A DNA stretch of 64,000 nt from CAZMGV01 sp964565925 (lineage in GTDB: Bacteria; JAGRBM01; JAHCIT01): NCBI GenBank assembly GCA_964565925.1, contig CAZMGV010000008.1, positions 1-64,000 on the forward strand. The letters are read 5' to 3'. The notes under the pieces are model-generated. The model was given only the letters and a program-made list of their open reading frames with translations, had not been told where the DNA came from and did not search any database. This document shows, piece by piece, positions 15,746 to 22,889 of the stretch. The translations under genes were made by a program, and so were the position numbers. Each line of letters starts with the position of its first letter. The stretch's first letter is position 1.

Positions 15746-17970
15746 CTCGCCGCCGGCACCGGCGCCTTTCCCGCCGCATCGGCCGGGACTTCCGGTACCA
15801 CCACTCCGTTACTTTCCAGATGCAGCTGCCCCGCCGCCTCATCCGTCTCGCCGAACTCCACCGTCCGGTTCCGCCCCGACCGCTTGGCCTGGTAGAGCGC
15901 CCGGTCGGCGCGGTCGATCAGCTCCGCCTTCTTCTTGCCGTCCCGGGGATAAACGGCAAGCCCCAGCGACACGGTCGCCTGGAACGTGCCGCCGTCGGGA
16001 GCGCGGAAAACTTCCTTCTGGAACTCCTTGCGGATGCGCTCGGCCACCACCTTGGCGCCCTTGGAGGGCGTGTCGGGGAGCACCATGACGAACTCTTCGC
16101 CGCCGTAGCGGGCCGCGAGATCGATCTGCCGCGCCTGGCGCTTGAGGATCGCCGCCAGCCGCCGGATCGCCTCGTCGCCGCAGGGATGGCCGTAGCTGTC
16201 GTTCACCTTCTTGAAGTGGTCGATGTCGAGCAGCAGCAGCGAGAGGGGCTGCGCCGAGCGCTGCGCGCGTTCCACCTCGTTGGCGAGCCGCTCCTGGAAG
16301 TGGCGGTGGTTGCACAGGCCCGTGAGGCCGTCGGTGGTGGCGAGCTGCTCCATGCGCTTGTAGAGCTGCGCGTTCTCGAAAGCGTAGGCCGCCTGCTGGC
16401 CGAGCATCTCCACCAGATGGACTTCGTAGGGGCGCAGCCGCTCGCGCGACTTGCAGCCGACACACAGCACGCCGCCGACACCGTGCGGGGTGGGGAACGG
16501 CACGCCCACCATCACCTCGCAGGCGGGGAGTTTTTCCTTTCTGAACGCGAGGGGCCGGGCGGGGTCATTGTTCGACTTGCGGGAATACGCGAGCGTGTGG
16601 CCCGTGGAGGCGATCCAGGCGAGACGCGACTGCTCTTCCACGGTCTGCCCGACCATTTTCGCGGCATCCGCCGCCGGCACCTGCCCTCCCCCTATGTGAA
16701 TGATCTCGAGTTCGTCCCCCGGCGGGCGGCGAAGCGCCAGCACCACCAGATCGGCGGGCAGGATTTCCTTCACGGCGGTTTCGAGTTTCTGCGCCAGCTC
16801 GCCTTCCTGGATCGTGCTGCCGAGCGCCGTGCTGAACCGGTAGAGACCCTCGAACTCGCGCTTCTGTTCCATCACCCGGCGAAGCGCCTGCGCCGAGGCC
16901 AGCACCTCCGTCACCTGCGCCGCGCCCAGTTCGAGTATTTTCTGCTGGTCCTCGCCGAACTGGTCCGCCTCGGGGGCGTCCACCGCCAGCACGCCGCAGG
17001 CGTGCCGGTCGTCCAGTACCGGCACCGCCAGGAACGACGCGCTCGCCACCTTGCCGAGGTAGTACGGCAACTGGAGGCGCGCTAACTCCTGCGCGCCCAC
17101 GCGCAGCGGTTTGGCATACTGCAGCACCCAGCCGGCGGGGCCCTCGCCCGGCTTCAGCGTCCGGGCCGGGTCGATCTCCGCCACCGAGATCGCCTCCCGC
17201 AGGCGCAGGTTCTCGCCCCTGGAGTCCACCAGATACAGCACCACCGTGCGGCCTTTCACGAGCCGCACCACGCGGTCGCAGATGGAGTAGAGACTTTCGT
17301 CCAGGTCCCGCGCCACGTCGGAGATGTCGCCTGCAAGGCGCGCCTCGATACGTTCCGCCTCGGGGGCGTCGTCAAGGAGCGAGCCCTTGGAGAGCGCTTC
17401 CCTGCCCTGCTTGAACGATTCGACAATGTTTTCGAGATGCTCGCGGCGCTTTCGTTCGAACCGGAGCAGAGCGCCTAACCCCGTCGTTGCAACGAGAATG
17501 AACAGCAGGCGGCCGACGAACTGGTCGAGTTCCGCGGGGAACGCCCCCGCGCCGTAGCGCTGCGCGGCGTCCAGGCCCGCCACCGCGAGACCCGAACCGG
17601 TCGCCGCGAGCGGCGAGATCGCCATCGAGAGGCCCGCCAGCAGCAATAGCATCCCCGGCGCCAGCGGCGAGCGCGTGACGCCGCCCGTCCACCAGACCAC
17701 CAGGAAATACAGCGACGCGATCAGCGCCCCCTGCAGGCCGTCCAATCCTTTGGCCGGATGCCTGGAGCCGTAGAGCCGCCGCGCGGCAAGCAGTCCCAGC
17801 CCCGACAGGGCGAACAGAACCGGCACCGCCGGGCGCGAGGTGTGGATCCAGCCCTTCGACCAGACCAGCACGCTCACCGCGTAGAGCACGGCTCCGGCGG
17901 CCGGAATGACGGGGATTTTGGGCGTCTTCAAACGGGGCTCAGGGGCCGCTGACGGACGGAAAGCCCTCAA
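15742..17970 (-). CDS. Membrane diguanylate cyclase with GAF domains
   Basis: This 742-residue protein makes c-di-GMP from GTP. The N-terminal ~170 residues form several membrane helices. Two GAF-type sensor domains follow (about 235-375 and 395-560), then a GGDEF domain (about 570-735) with active-site motif GGEEF. The product-inhibition I-site R-Q-I-D (RxxD) lies five residues before it. Both are intact, so an active, feedback-controlled cyclase is expected. The start is probably TTG at 17970 but could be later. The next gene downstream overlaps by 4 bp. Confidence 0.9.
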   Translation of the reverse strand: MRAFRPSAAPEPRLKTPKIPVIPAAGAVLYAVSVLVWSKGWIHTSRPAVPVLFALSGLGLLAARRLYGSRHPAKGLDGLQGALIASLYFLVVWWTGGVTRSPLAPGMLLLLAGLSMAISPLAATGSGLAVAGLDAAQRYGAGAFPAELDQFVGRLLFILVATTGLGALLRFERKRREHLENIVESFKQGREALSKGSLLDDAPEAERIEARLAGDISDVARDLDESLYSICDRVVRLVKGRTVVLYLVDSRGENLRLREAISVAEIDPARTLKPGEGPAGWVLQYAKPLRVGAQELARLQLPYYLGKVASASFLAVPVLDDRHACGVLAVDAPEADQFGEDQQKILELGAAQVTEVLASAQALRRVMEQKREFEGLYRFSTALGSTIQEGELAQKLETAVKEILPADLVVLALRRPPGDELEIIHIGGGQVPAADAAKMVGQTVEEQSRLAWIASTGHTLAYSRKSNNDPARPLAFRKEKLPACEVMVGVPFPTPHGVGGVLCVGCKSRERLRPYEVHLVEMLGQQAAYAFENAQLYKRMEQLATTDGLTGLCNHRHFQERLANEVERAQRSAQPLSLLLLDIDHFKKVNDSYGHPCGDEAIRRLAAILKRQARQIDLAARYGGEEFVMVLPDTPSKGAKVVAERIRKEFQKEVFRAPDGGTFQATVSLGLAVYPRDGKKKAELIDRADRALYQAKRSGRNRTVEFGETDEAAGQLHLESNGVVVPEVPADAAGKAPVPAAR

Positions 17971-18072
17971 GGAAAGAAAAGCCGCCAGCAGGTGGGTCTA
18001 AAGGTACCGCAGAGGCGGCGGGGGTGCAAGGGGTAAGGTTCGGGCCGAACCTCCCGGGTGTAGCGCCCCGGT

Positions 18073-18115
18073 TCAGCGCGAACCGTTCGTCTCAGCGTCA
18101 GCGCGAACCGTTCGT
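18073..18115 (+). repeat. 18-bp tandem duplication
   Basis: TCAGCGCGAACCGTTCGT occurs at 18073-18090 and again, identical, at 18098-18115, a period of 25 bp. The second copy runs directly into the REP-like element. Confidence 0.8.
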
Positions 18116-18183
18116 GGTGAGCCTGTCGAACCACACGGTTCCGCCGTTCACCCTTCGAGACGCTTCGCTCCTCAGGGCGAACG
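18107..18183 (+). repeat. REP-like palindromic element
   Basis: The block has internal dyads: GTGGT (18114-18118) with ACCAC, and TTCGAGACG with related reverse pieces. It resembles the GTTCGTGGTGAGCCTGTCGA-type intergenic repeats that are widespread in proteobacteria. Its first 18 bases (18107-18124) reappear inverted at 22591-22608, on the other side of the AT-rich gene island. Confidence 0.6.
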
Positions 18184-18318
18184 GCAATGCCCCAAAGCGG
18201 GCGGGCGAACGATAGAGCCCCGAATGATGGCGCCCCCGGTTGACCCGCCCCGCGCCCCGCCTAATAATCCCCGCTCGCAAAATTTTGCCGCTAACACCAA
18301 CAGGGGAGAGAAACACAC

Positions 18319-19236
18319 ATGGAAACCATCAACCGCCACCATCACAGACGGCTCGGACTCGGGACGGCCTTTGCCGCGCTGGCCGCCCTCACACTGGGCC
18401 TTGGCGCCCAGGCCTGCTCCAGCAACGACGCCGCGCCGGGCTTCAAGGCCGGCACCTACGCCATCGGCCTGTTCATCGACGACGACCCCGCGGTCACGGC
18501 CGCGGATTTCAACAACTTCCCGGACCACATCGCCACCGGCACCATTGACGTGGCCGAGGACGGCACCATCGACGGCTCCGTCTTCATCAGCTACTCGTAC
18601 GTGCCCGGCGACGTGGGCGACAACACCGCGGCGGACGTCACCGGCACGGTCGACGCCGACGGCGGCGCCACGATGGACATCGGCGACGGCCTCCTCACCC
18701 TGAGCGGAACGTTCTACGTGAACGCCGACGGAGCGGCGGGCATGCAGGGCAGCATCGAGAACGACGACGGCGACTTCGGCGACGCGGTGGCCGTGCTGGC
18801 CCCCGGCACCGGCGACATCGATTTCGTCTGCGGACACATGTACTGGAGCACCGACACGCGGCCGGCGTCCGTTTACGACAGCGGCTACGCGCCGATGTTT
18901 ATCGCCGTCCAGGACGGTGTCATCGCCGGCGCCGCCTCCGGCCCGGATATCTACCTCACGTTCGACGGAGAGGTGGGCGACAACCTCGTAGCCGACCAGT
19001 ACGCCGTGACGTATGACTTCGACGCCGAAATCGCGGCCGAGACCTACGTGCCGATTTCCGTCGACGCCGAGGCTGGCAAGGAGATCGTGACCGTCAGCGG
19101 AACCCAGAACACCGGCACGCCCTACATCCAGATGACCGACGGACACGCGGTTTACCTCAACGCCGGGTTCGTCGACGCCGACGAGACCTTCTACGGCTGG
19201 ATGAACGTGAACGACGACTACTGCGACTACGACTGA
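18319..19236 (+). CDS. Acidic secreted lipoprotein, function unknown
   Basis: The 305-residue protein has a His/Arg-rich start, a hydrophobic signal segment (about residues 13-33) and a Cys at about 34 (LGAQACSSN), consistent with a lipoprotein although the lipobox is imperfect. The mature part is extremely acidic, rich in Asp, Gly, Ala and Thr, with beta-type repeats such as DVAEDGTIDGS and DGDFGDAVAV. It has no catalytic motif I recognise. The composition suggests a calcium-binding or surface-exposed protein. It is followed by a strong terminator, so it is probably monocistronic. GGGAGAG precedes the ATG. Confidence 0.7.
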   Translation: METINRHHHRRLGLGTAFAALAALTLGLGAQACSSNDAAPGFKAGTYAIGLFIDDDPAVTAADFNNFPDHIATGTIDVAEDGTIDGSVFISYSYVPGDVGDNTAADVTGTVDADGGATMDIGDGLLTLSGTFYVNADGAAGMQGSIENDDGDFGDAVAVLAPGTGDIDFVCGHMYWSTDTRPASVYDSGYAPMFIAVQDGVIAGAASGPDIYLTFDGEVGDNLVADQYAVTYDFDAEIAAETYVPISVDAEAGKEIVTVSGTQNTGTPYIQMTDGHAVYLNAGFVDADETFYGWMNVNDDYCDYD

Positions 19237-19275
19237 GCCTGCGCGCCTAGCAGTCTTCAGCAGTCTTTAACAGAG

Positions 19276-19311
19276 CGGCCGCTCCCCGGAAGGTGGGCGG
19301 CCGTTTTTTTT
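19276..19311 (+). terminator. Rho-independent terminator
   Basis: Stem CGGCCGC (19276-19282) pairs with GCGGCCG (19297-19303) and is followed by eight T residues (19304-19311). It lies 40 bp after the stop of the acidic lipoprotein gene. Confidence 0.9.
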
Positions 19312-19420
19312 GTTTGGGCCCGCCGGCCTGTGCCCAGTCTTGTTCCACGAAGCTTTAGCGAAGGGGAAAGCCGAAGGACGGAGGGGTAAGTCTCAACGGA
19401 GGAGGGTCAGGTAAATACTG

Positions 19421-19882
19421 TCATGGTATAGTTTTCGTGACGAAATATATCGCACAAACGATGCCTAAAAGCATCATACCGAATGCGCCTACTGCCGCAC
19501 AGTAGCCGTGCCTAGCCCGCGACTCTATGAATTTCTTAACTTCGATCGCACGGGACGCATCAATTTTTGCTAAGCGCGGGAATATGACGTAGCCACATAA
19601 AAATAAAGAAACCATCCATGAGAAACAGGGGATCCATACCCAATGTCCTGGAACTACTTGGCCGGGATCCTTACAATCACGATATAGCTTCAATAACCCG
19701 AGATAGACCGGCTGCATCCCTGCACTAATCGTAGCAATATGCTTCGCGGCATCCGTCAGGCTACCGATGCTCCCCGAAATCAAATCCTCTCCCATTTTTT
19801 TATACGCCGGACTCATCTTTTCAAAACGCTCAAGCGCTTCTTGAACACTATCGGGCGCGCGTTCGCCATTGATCACAGCCAT
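19421..19882 (-). CDS. Two-TM membrane protein of the AT-rich island
   Basis: The 153-residue protein has a soluble helical N-terminal half (about 1-75) and two hydrophobic helices (WIPCFSWMVSLFLCGYVIF, about 82-102, and a second at about 127-150). These are joined by a polar, charged loop. No signal peptide and no family recognised. It is the last of four minus-strand AT-rich genes and begins 20 bp after the zinc-knuckle gene. Small two-TM proteins often serve as membrane-disrupting effectors in defence systems; that role is inference only. Confidence 0.65.
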   Translation of the reverse strand: MAVINGERAPDSVQEALERFEKMSPAYKKMGEDLISGSIGSLTDAAKHIATISAGMQPVYLGLLKLYRDCKDPGQVVPGHWVWIPCFSWMVSLFLCGYVIFPRLAKIDASRAIEVKKFIESRARHGYCAAVGAFGMMLLGIVCAIYFVTKTIP

Positions 19883-19901
19883 CTCAGCGACCCCAAATCA
19901 C

Positions 19902-20114
19902 CTAAAATAGAAAGGTTACCTTGTTAGCTTTTCCACACTCTGAGCATATATCATACCGATTCTCAGCTGTCATAGGCGCGCGCACTTCCATTTTCATAAT
20001 GGAATCCTTCTCCGCGGATAACATTGCTTCGACATCCTGGATCGAATACGTTTGGCTGTATATGGAAGTATTTTCTTTCTTACAATTGAAACATGTATAC
20101 TTTACCATTTTCAC
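19902..20114 (-). CDS. Small zinc-ribbon protein
   Basis: The 70-residue protein has two Cys pairs, CFNC near the N-terminus and CSEC near the C-terminus, separated by about 47 residues. This fits a single zinc-ribbon or rubredoxin-like knuckle. GTG at 20114 has a good GGGAGG site (20121-20126) at spacing about 6; ATG at 20108 is the alternative start. It lies 30 bp after the ATPase and 20 bp before the two-TM gene in the same operon. Role unknown; it could be a nucleic-acid-binding or regulatory accessory. Confidence 0.6.
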   Translation of the reverse strand: MKMVKYTCFNCKKENTSIYSQTYSIQDVEAMLSAEKDSIMKMEVRAPMTAENRYDICSECGKANKVTFLF

Positions 20115-20144
20115 GAGACACCTCCCGGATATTCACAACTCATT

Positions 20145-21755
20145 TCATCCTGACAAATACTCATAGACAGCTTCTCTAACCGAATTTTTTATCGCTCGGG
20201 ATCTATGAGGCCCAACGTACTTTACTTTCTGAAGCTTCTCATCAGATGCTCTAAGCACTTGCTCTAGAGTAAGCAGATTAAGCTCCTTAAGTTTTACTTT
20301 TTGCCATTCCGTGACATCCAATAGCTCGATAGACTTAGAATATGCACTCTTAAGAATATCTGTAACATTAATGTCTGGATACAATTCTTTTTCAGGAGGC
20401 AAAGACTTGAATGATTCATGATTCATTCCGTATTCTGTCATAAGTTTAATTGACAGATTTTTTGCAAATTCAATCAATCTAATTCCTTTGATATCCATTA
20501 CTTTCGACATCACGATTCCCAAATGCACCGCATAACGGGAGCCAATCTCCGCTCGTGTTGCCTTAATCCCAGTCGCATGCTCGCGAATGATCCCCGTATA
20601 AGATAAAAGTCGGAATGCGTGCCTGACGGCTTCAGGTGCATCACGGTGCAGCCAGATAAAGCACGACGTTTTCTTATCGGATTTTAAGTACGCTTCATTT
20701 TTTTGATATAACTCGTTCAATACGTTGCCTTCGACAAAATTGCGGCCCCAATCTATTAAAGGTTTATGCCCAGTATAACTCTCAACTAACATGGAATGTT
20801 CGGACCATATGTCATCTCGGTAATACTCTCGGATAACCCGCCTCACATTATCTCCGTTTAGCTTCTTCGCTCTAAGAATCGTTTTAAAAAGTAGTCGTGG
20901 ATTTCCATCAGAGGCATAAGCGAGTTCCGAAAAGTGCTCCCTATTTTCTTCAATTTGTTTAATAAGCTGTAGGTCCCCCTGCTTTACTATCATCTCCTCC
21001 ATATTCTTAATGTAATCTTCACTTAATACATCTCTATTAACATTTAAGAATGTAGCATCATGAGTAGGCTCAAATGTATCTCCGTAATTAGTGACTCCAG
21101 GGTATACGGCCGCATTACAAGTCATAAATGGACTTCGTAAATCTCTAAACAACGTAAAAAATTGTCTTTGTTGCTCTGGTTTTAAGATATGTGCGGCTTC
21201 ATCAAAAAATACACAAAAGCGAGATATTCCAAAGCCGATACATATATCTTCAACAGCTTCTTTAAATTGATCTACACTCGGTAATTTCGCTATATCGACT
21301 TTTACATCTGGGTGTTCCCAAGATTGCTCATACGCTTGGACAATCTTTGCGATATCGACTTCGTCTTTGGAATATCTGATTGATGGCGATGGAGTGAGCG
21401 AAAACGCCGAACTATCCGTAAAACCATATCTTCTCATACTTCTAATTATTGATTGCCATAATTTCCCAAGCATCCAGTGCTGGAATTGCATCTGATCATT
21501 GGTCTGTATAAGTGTGCCCTTGACAAAACTAATATATATCGGGAGTACTTTGTTATTGGCGAAATTGGCTGAAAGTTCTTGAATTGCAACTTTCAATAAA
21601 AATGATTTTCCAACGCCTCTACTGCCCACTACAATTGTCGGAGCTTTGGATTTCAGGGAGTCGATGATCCGACGGTCTTGTTCAGATTCGACGAAATACT
21701 GAATTATATCTTCGTCTTTTATATCTTCCGTACGGAATATTAGTGGATCACTCAT
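20145..21755 (-). CDS. ORC/Cdc6-like AAA ATPase with C-terminal helix-hairpin-helix
   Basis: The 536-residue protein begins MSDPLIF. Walker A is GSRGVGKS (residues 44-51), Walker B is FCVFFDEAAH (D185/E186), and a sensor-2-like DGNPR lies near 283-287. This pattern fits ORC/Cdc6- and STAND-type P-loop ATPases. The middle is helical, possibly winged-helix. The last ~50 residues (LNLLTLEQVL... KVKYVGPHRSRAI) look like a helix-hairpin-helix similar to the RNA-polymerase alpha C-terminal domain, suggesting DNA binding. The ATG is 4 bp past the stop of the HEPN-like gene, with an AAGGGA site, so translation is coupled. Codon use and GC are unlike the neighbours. Confidence 0.75.
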   Translation of the reverse strand: MSDPLIFRTEDIKDEDIIQYFVESEQDRRIIDSLKSKAPTIVVGSRGVGKSFLLKVAIQELSANFANNKVLPIYISFVKGTLIQTNDQMQFQHWMLGKLWQSIIRSMRRYGFTDSSAFSLTPSPSIRYSKDEVDIAKIVQAYEQSWEHPDVKVDIAKLPSVDQFKEAVEDICIGFGISRFCVFFDEAAHILKPEQQRQFFTLFRDLRSPFMTCNAAVYPGVTNYGDTFEPTHDATFLNVNRDVLSEDYIKNMEEMIVKQGDLQLIKQIEENREHFSELAYASDGNPRLLFKTILRAKKLNGDNVRRVIREYYRDDIWSEHSMLVESYTGHKPLIDWGRNFVEGNVLNELYQKNEAYLKSDKKTSCFIWLHRDAPEAVRHAFRLLSYTGIIREHATGIKATRAEIGSRYAVHLGIVMSKVMDIKGIRLIEFAKNLSIKLMTEYGMNHESFKSLPPEKELYPDINVTDILKSAYSKSIELLDVTEWQKVKLKELNLLTLEQVLRASDEKLQKVKYVGPHRSRAIKNSVREAVYEYLSG

Positions 21756-21759
21756 GGAA

Positions 21760-22500
21760 TTATCCCTTACTATAATACTGTCTGAATATCGGAATACTCG
21801 AAACATTATCTTGGAATACCGGCTCTAGCAGTGCTTTATCTTCAGCATTTAAACCGGCCAGATACCTTGAAAATAACCCGATCTGGACGATAAAGAATAC
21901 GCTATCTGCTAAGGTTAACCACTCTCGAAATACCGGTTCATTATATTCGATATCGGCCTTCAAAAAATCGGTTCGGGAGTAATTCCCGTGCACGTATTCT
22001 GAACAGGATCGATATACTTTTGCACAATGTTCTGAATAGATCGATGAATCTGTCTCTAATCCGGCGCAATATAACTTACAGTAAGAGGCGGAGAATACAC
22101 CGTTGTCCTTGTTGGTCACTTCTGACCACTGCAAATCATATTTACCGGCTTTCCAGGCTCTAAAGTGATAATCATGCATCGAAAAATATATGACACCAAT
22201 TGAGGCTTCCAAAAATTGGCGCAATTCAAATATTGCTTGTCGATATCCTCCAGTAGTCCCTTCATATAGGGAGCGACTGAACCCCCAACAGCAATAGTTG
22301 AATAGTTCGACCTCCGGAGTTTCCTGAATAATATTTCGCCAAATCTCTAAATCGGCGCGCTTTGAATGGATTGCTGCCAGACGACCGGCGTGGCTAGATT
22401 GCAGCGCTAACGCCGAATTGCTTTGAACCTTCTGGATTAAGCGTGTGTATTCGCTTGTAAGCGCCGTCACCGCGATAGCTGGCTTTGAAATATCAGACAT
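21760..22500 (-). CDS. Helical protein with HEPN-like R-x6-H motif
   Basis: The 246-residue protein is predominantly helical. A segment GYRQAIFELRQFLEASIGV (about 85-103) resembles the first helices of Abi/HEPN-type domains. The later YRSCSEYVHGNY carries R164-x6-H171, matching the R-x4-6-H nuclease signature of HEPN RNases. ATG at 22500 is preferred; a TTG at 22512 is possible. It is the first gene of the AT-rich operon, 4 bp before the ATPase, behind a strong promoter. An RNase or toxin role partnered with the ATPase is a plausible inference, not established. Confidence 0.6.
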   Translation of the reverse strand: MSDISKPAIAVTALTSEYTRLIQKVQSNSALALQSSHAGRLAAIHSKRADLEIWRNIIQETPEVELFNYCCWGFSRSLYEGTTGGYRQAIFELRQFLEASIGVIYFSMHDYHFRAWKAGKYDLQWSEVTNKDNGVFSASYCKLYCAGLETDSSIYSEHCAKVYRSCSEYVHGNYSRTDFLKADIEYNEPVFREWLTLADSVFFIVQIGLFSRYLAGLNAEDKALLEPVFQDNVSSIPIFRQYYSKG

Positions 22501-22530
22501 GTACGGTTCCAATCGTCTTTGATATCACAA

Positions 22531-22559
22531 AATATATACCAACTAGTAAAAGTGTTCAA
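22531..22559 (-). promoter_or_regulatory. Sigma-70-type promoter of the AT-rich operon
   Basis: On the minus strand, TTGAAC (22559-22554) and TATATT (22536-22531) are separated by exactly 17 bp, close to consensus -35/-10. The -10 box ends about 30 bp upstream of the ATG at 22500. This is the clearest promoter in the window and suggests constitutive expression unless repressed. Confidence 0.7.
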
Positions 22560-22590
22560 AAAAATAGTAGTAGGCGCCATCCTTATTCAC

Positions 22591-22608
22591 AGGCTCACCA
22601 CGAACGGT
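22591..22608 (-). repeat. Inverted copy of the REP-like 18-mer
   Basis: AGGCTCACCACGAACGGT is the exact reverse complement of 18107-18124. The two copies lie in inverted orientation on either side of the lipoprotein gene and the AT-rich island. Confidence 0.75.
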
Positions 22609-22753
22609 GCCGCTCTGAAAATGCACCTTCCGGTGCGGCTTTCCCCCGAAATTCCCGCCAGTTACCAACTGTGACACTCCGTGACACACACGTCTGATAG
22701 GGTGCTTTGCAGGTAAGGGGGCATATGGGCCCCGCCATCACAAGTCTGCCGCT

Positions 22754-22873
22754 TCCATCCCTGCGACCCCGAGGGCGGGGTCGCGGTCCCTTCCGGAGGA
22801 AGGGACTTTCGGGAGCCCTCTTCCCATGGAAGAGGGTCCGGCTGAAAGCCGGGGGAGATGGCGCAGGGATGGA
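22754..22873 (+). ncRNA. Multi-hairpin structured element before an orphan gene
   Basis: An outer stem, TCCATCCCTGC (22754-22764) with GCAGGGATGGA (22863-22873), encloses four perfect hairpins. H1 is GCGACCCC/GGGGTCGC (22763-22784; its first bases compete with the outer stem). H2 is GTCCCTTCC/GGAAGGGAC (22786-22806). H3 is CCCTCTTCC/GGAAGAGGG (22816-22836). H4 is CCGGCT/AGCCGG (22838-22852). H2-H4 have 3-base loops. The Shine-Dalgarno of the next gene begins 2 bases after the outer stem. It may be a structured leader RNA, a small RNA, or a palindromic mobile repeat; I do not recognise a known class. The rest of 22513-22889 shows a small GCACC/GGTGC hairpin at 22623-22636 and no gene. Confidence 0.55.
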
Positions 22874-22889
22874 GAAGGAGGTCCTTTTG

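Larger units (their letters stand above)
17971..18318. other. Intergenic region with REP-like repeats
   Basis: No gene is supported. The region separates the divergent GGDEF gene and a secreted acidic lipoprotein gene. It contains an 18-bp tandem duplication (18073-18115) and a longer REP-like dyad element (about 18107-18183). Promoters for the divergent genes are presumably here, but I could not pick a convincing -35/-10 pair. Confidence 0.5.

Noticed and set aside
15742..17970. Dual GGDEF-EAL protein
   Set aside because: Only a GGEEF domain is present; no EAL or HD-GYP motif is found.
19421..22500. CBASS or Pycsar system
   Set aside because: No nucleotide cyclase gene is present near the two-TM protein, so those classes are not supported.
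22707..22889. Longer start for the orphan gene
   Set aside because: The extension crosses the multi-hairpin element and has no ribosome site, whereas ATG 22890 has a perfect AAGGAGGT.
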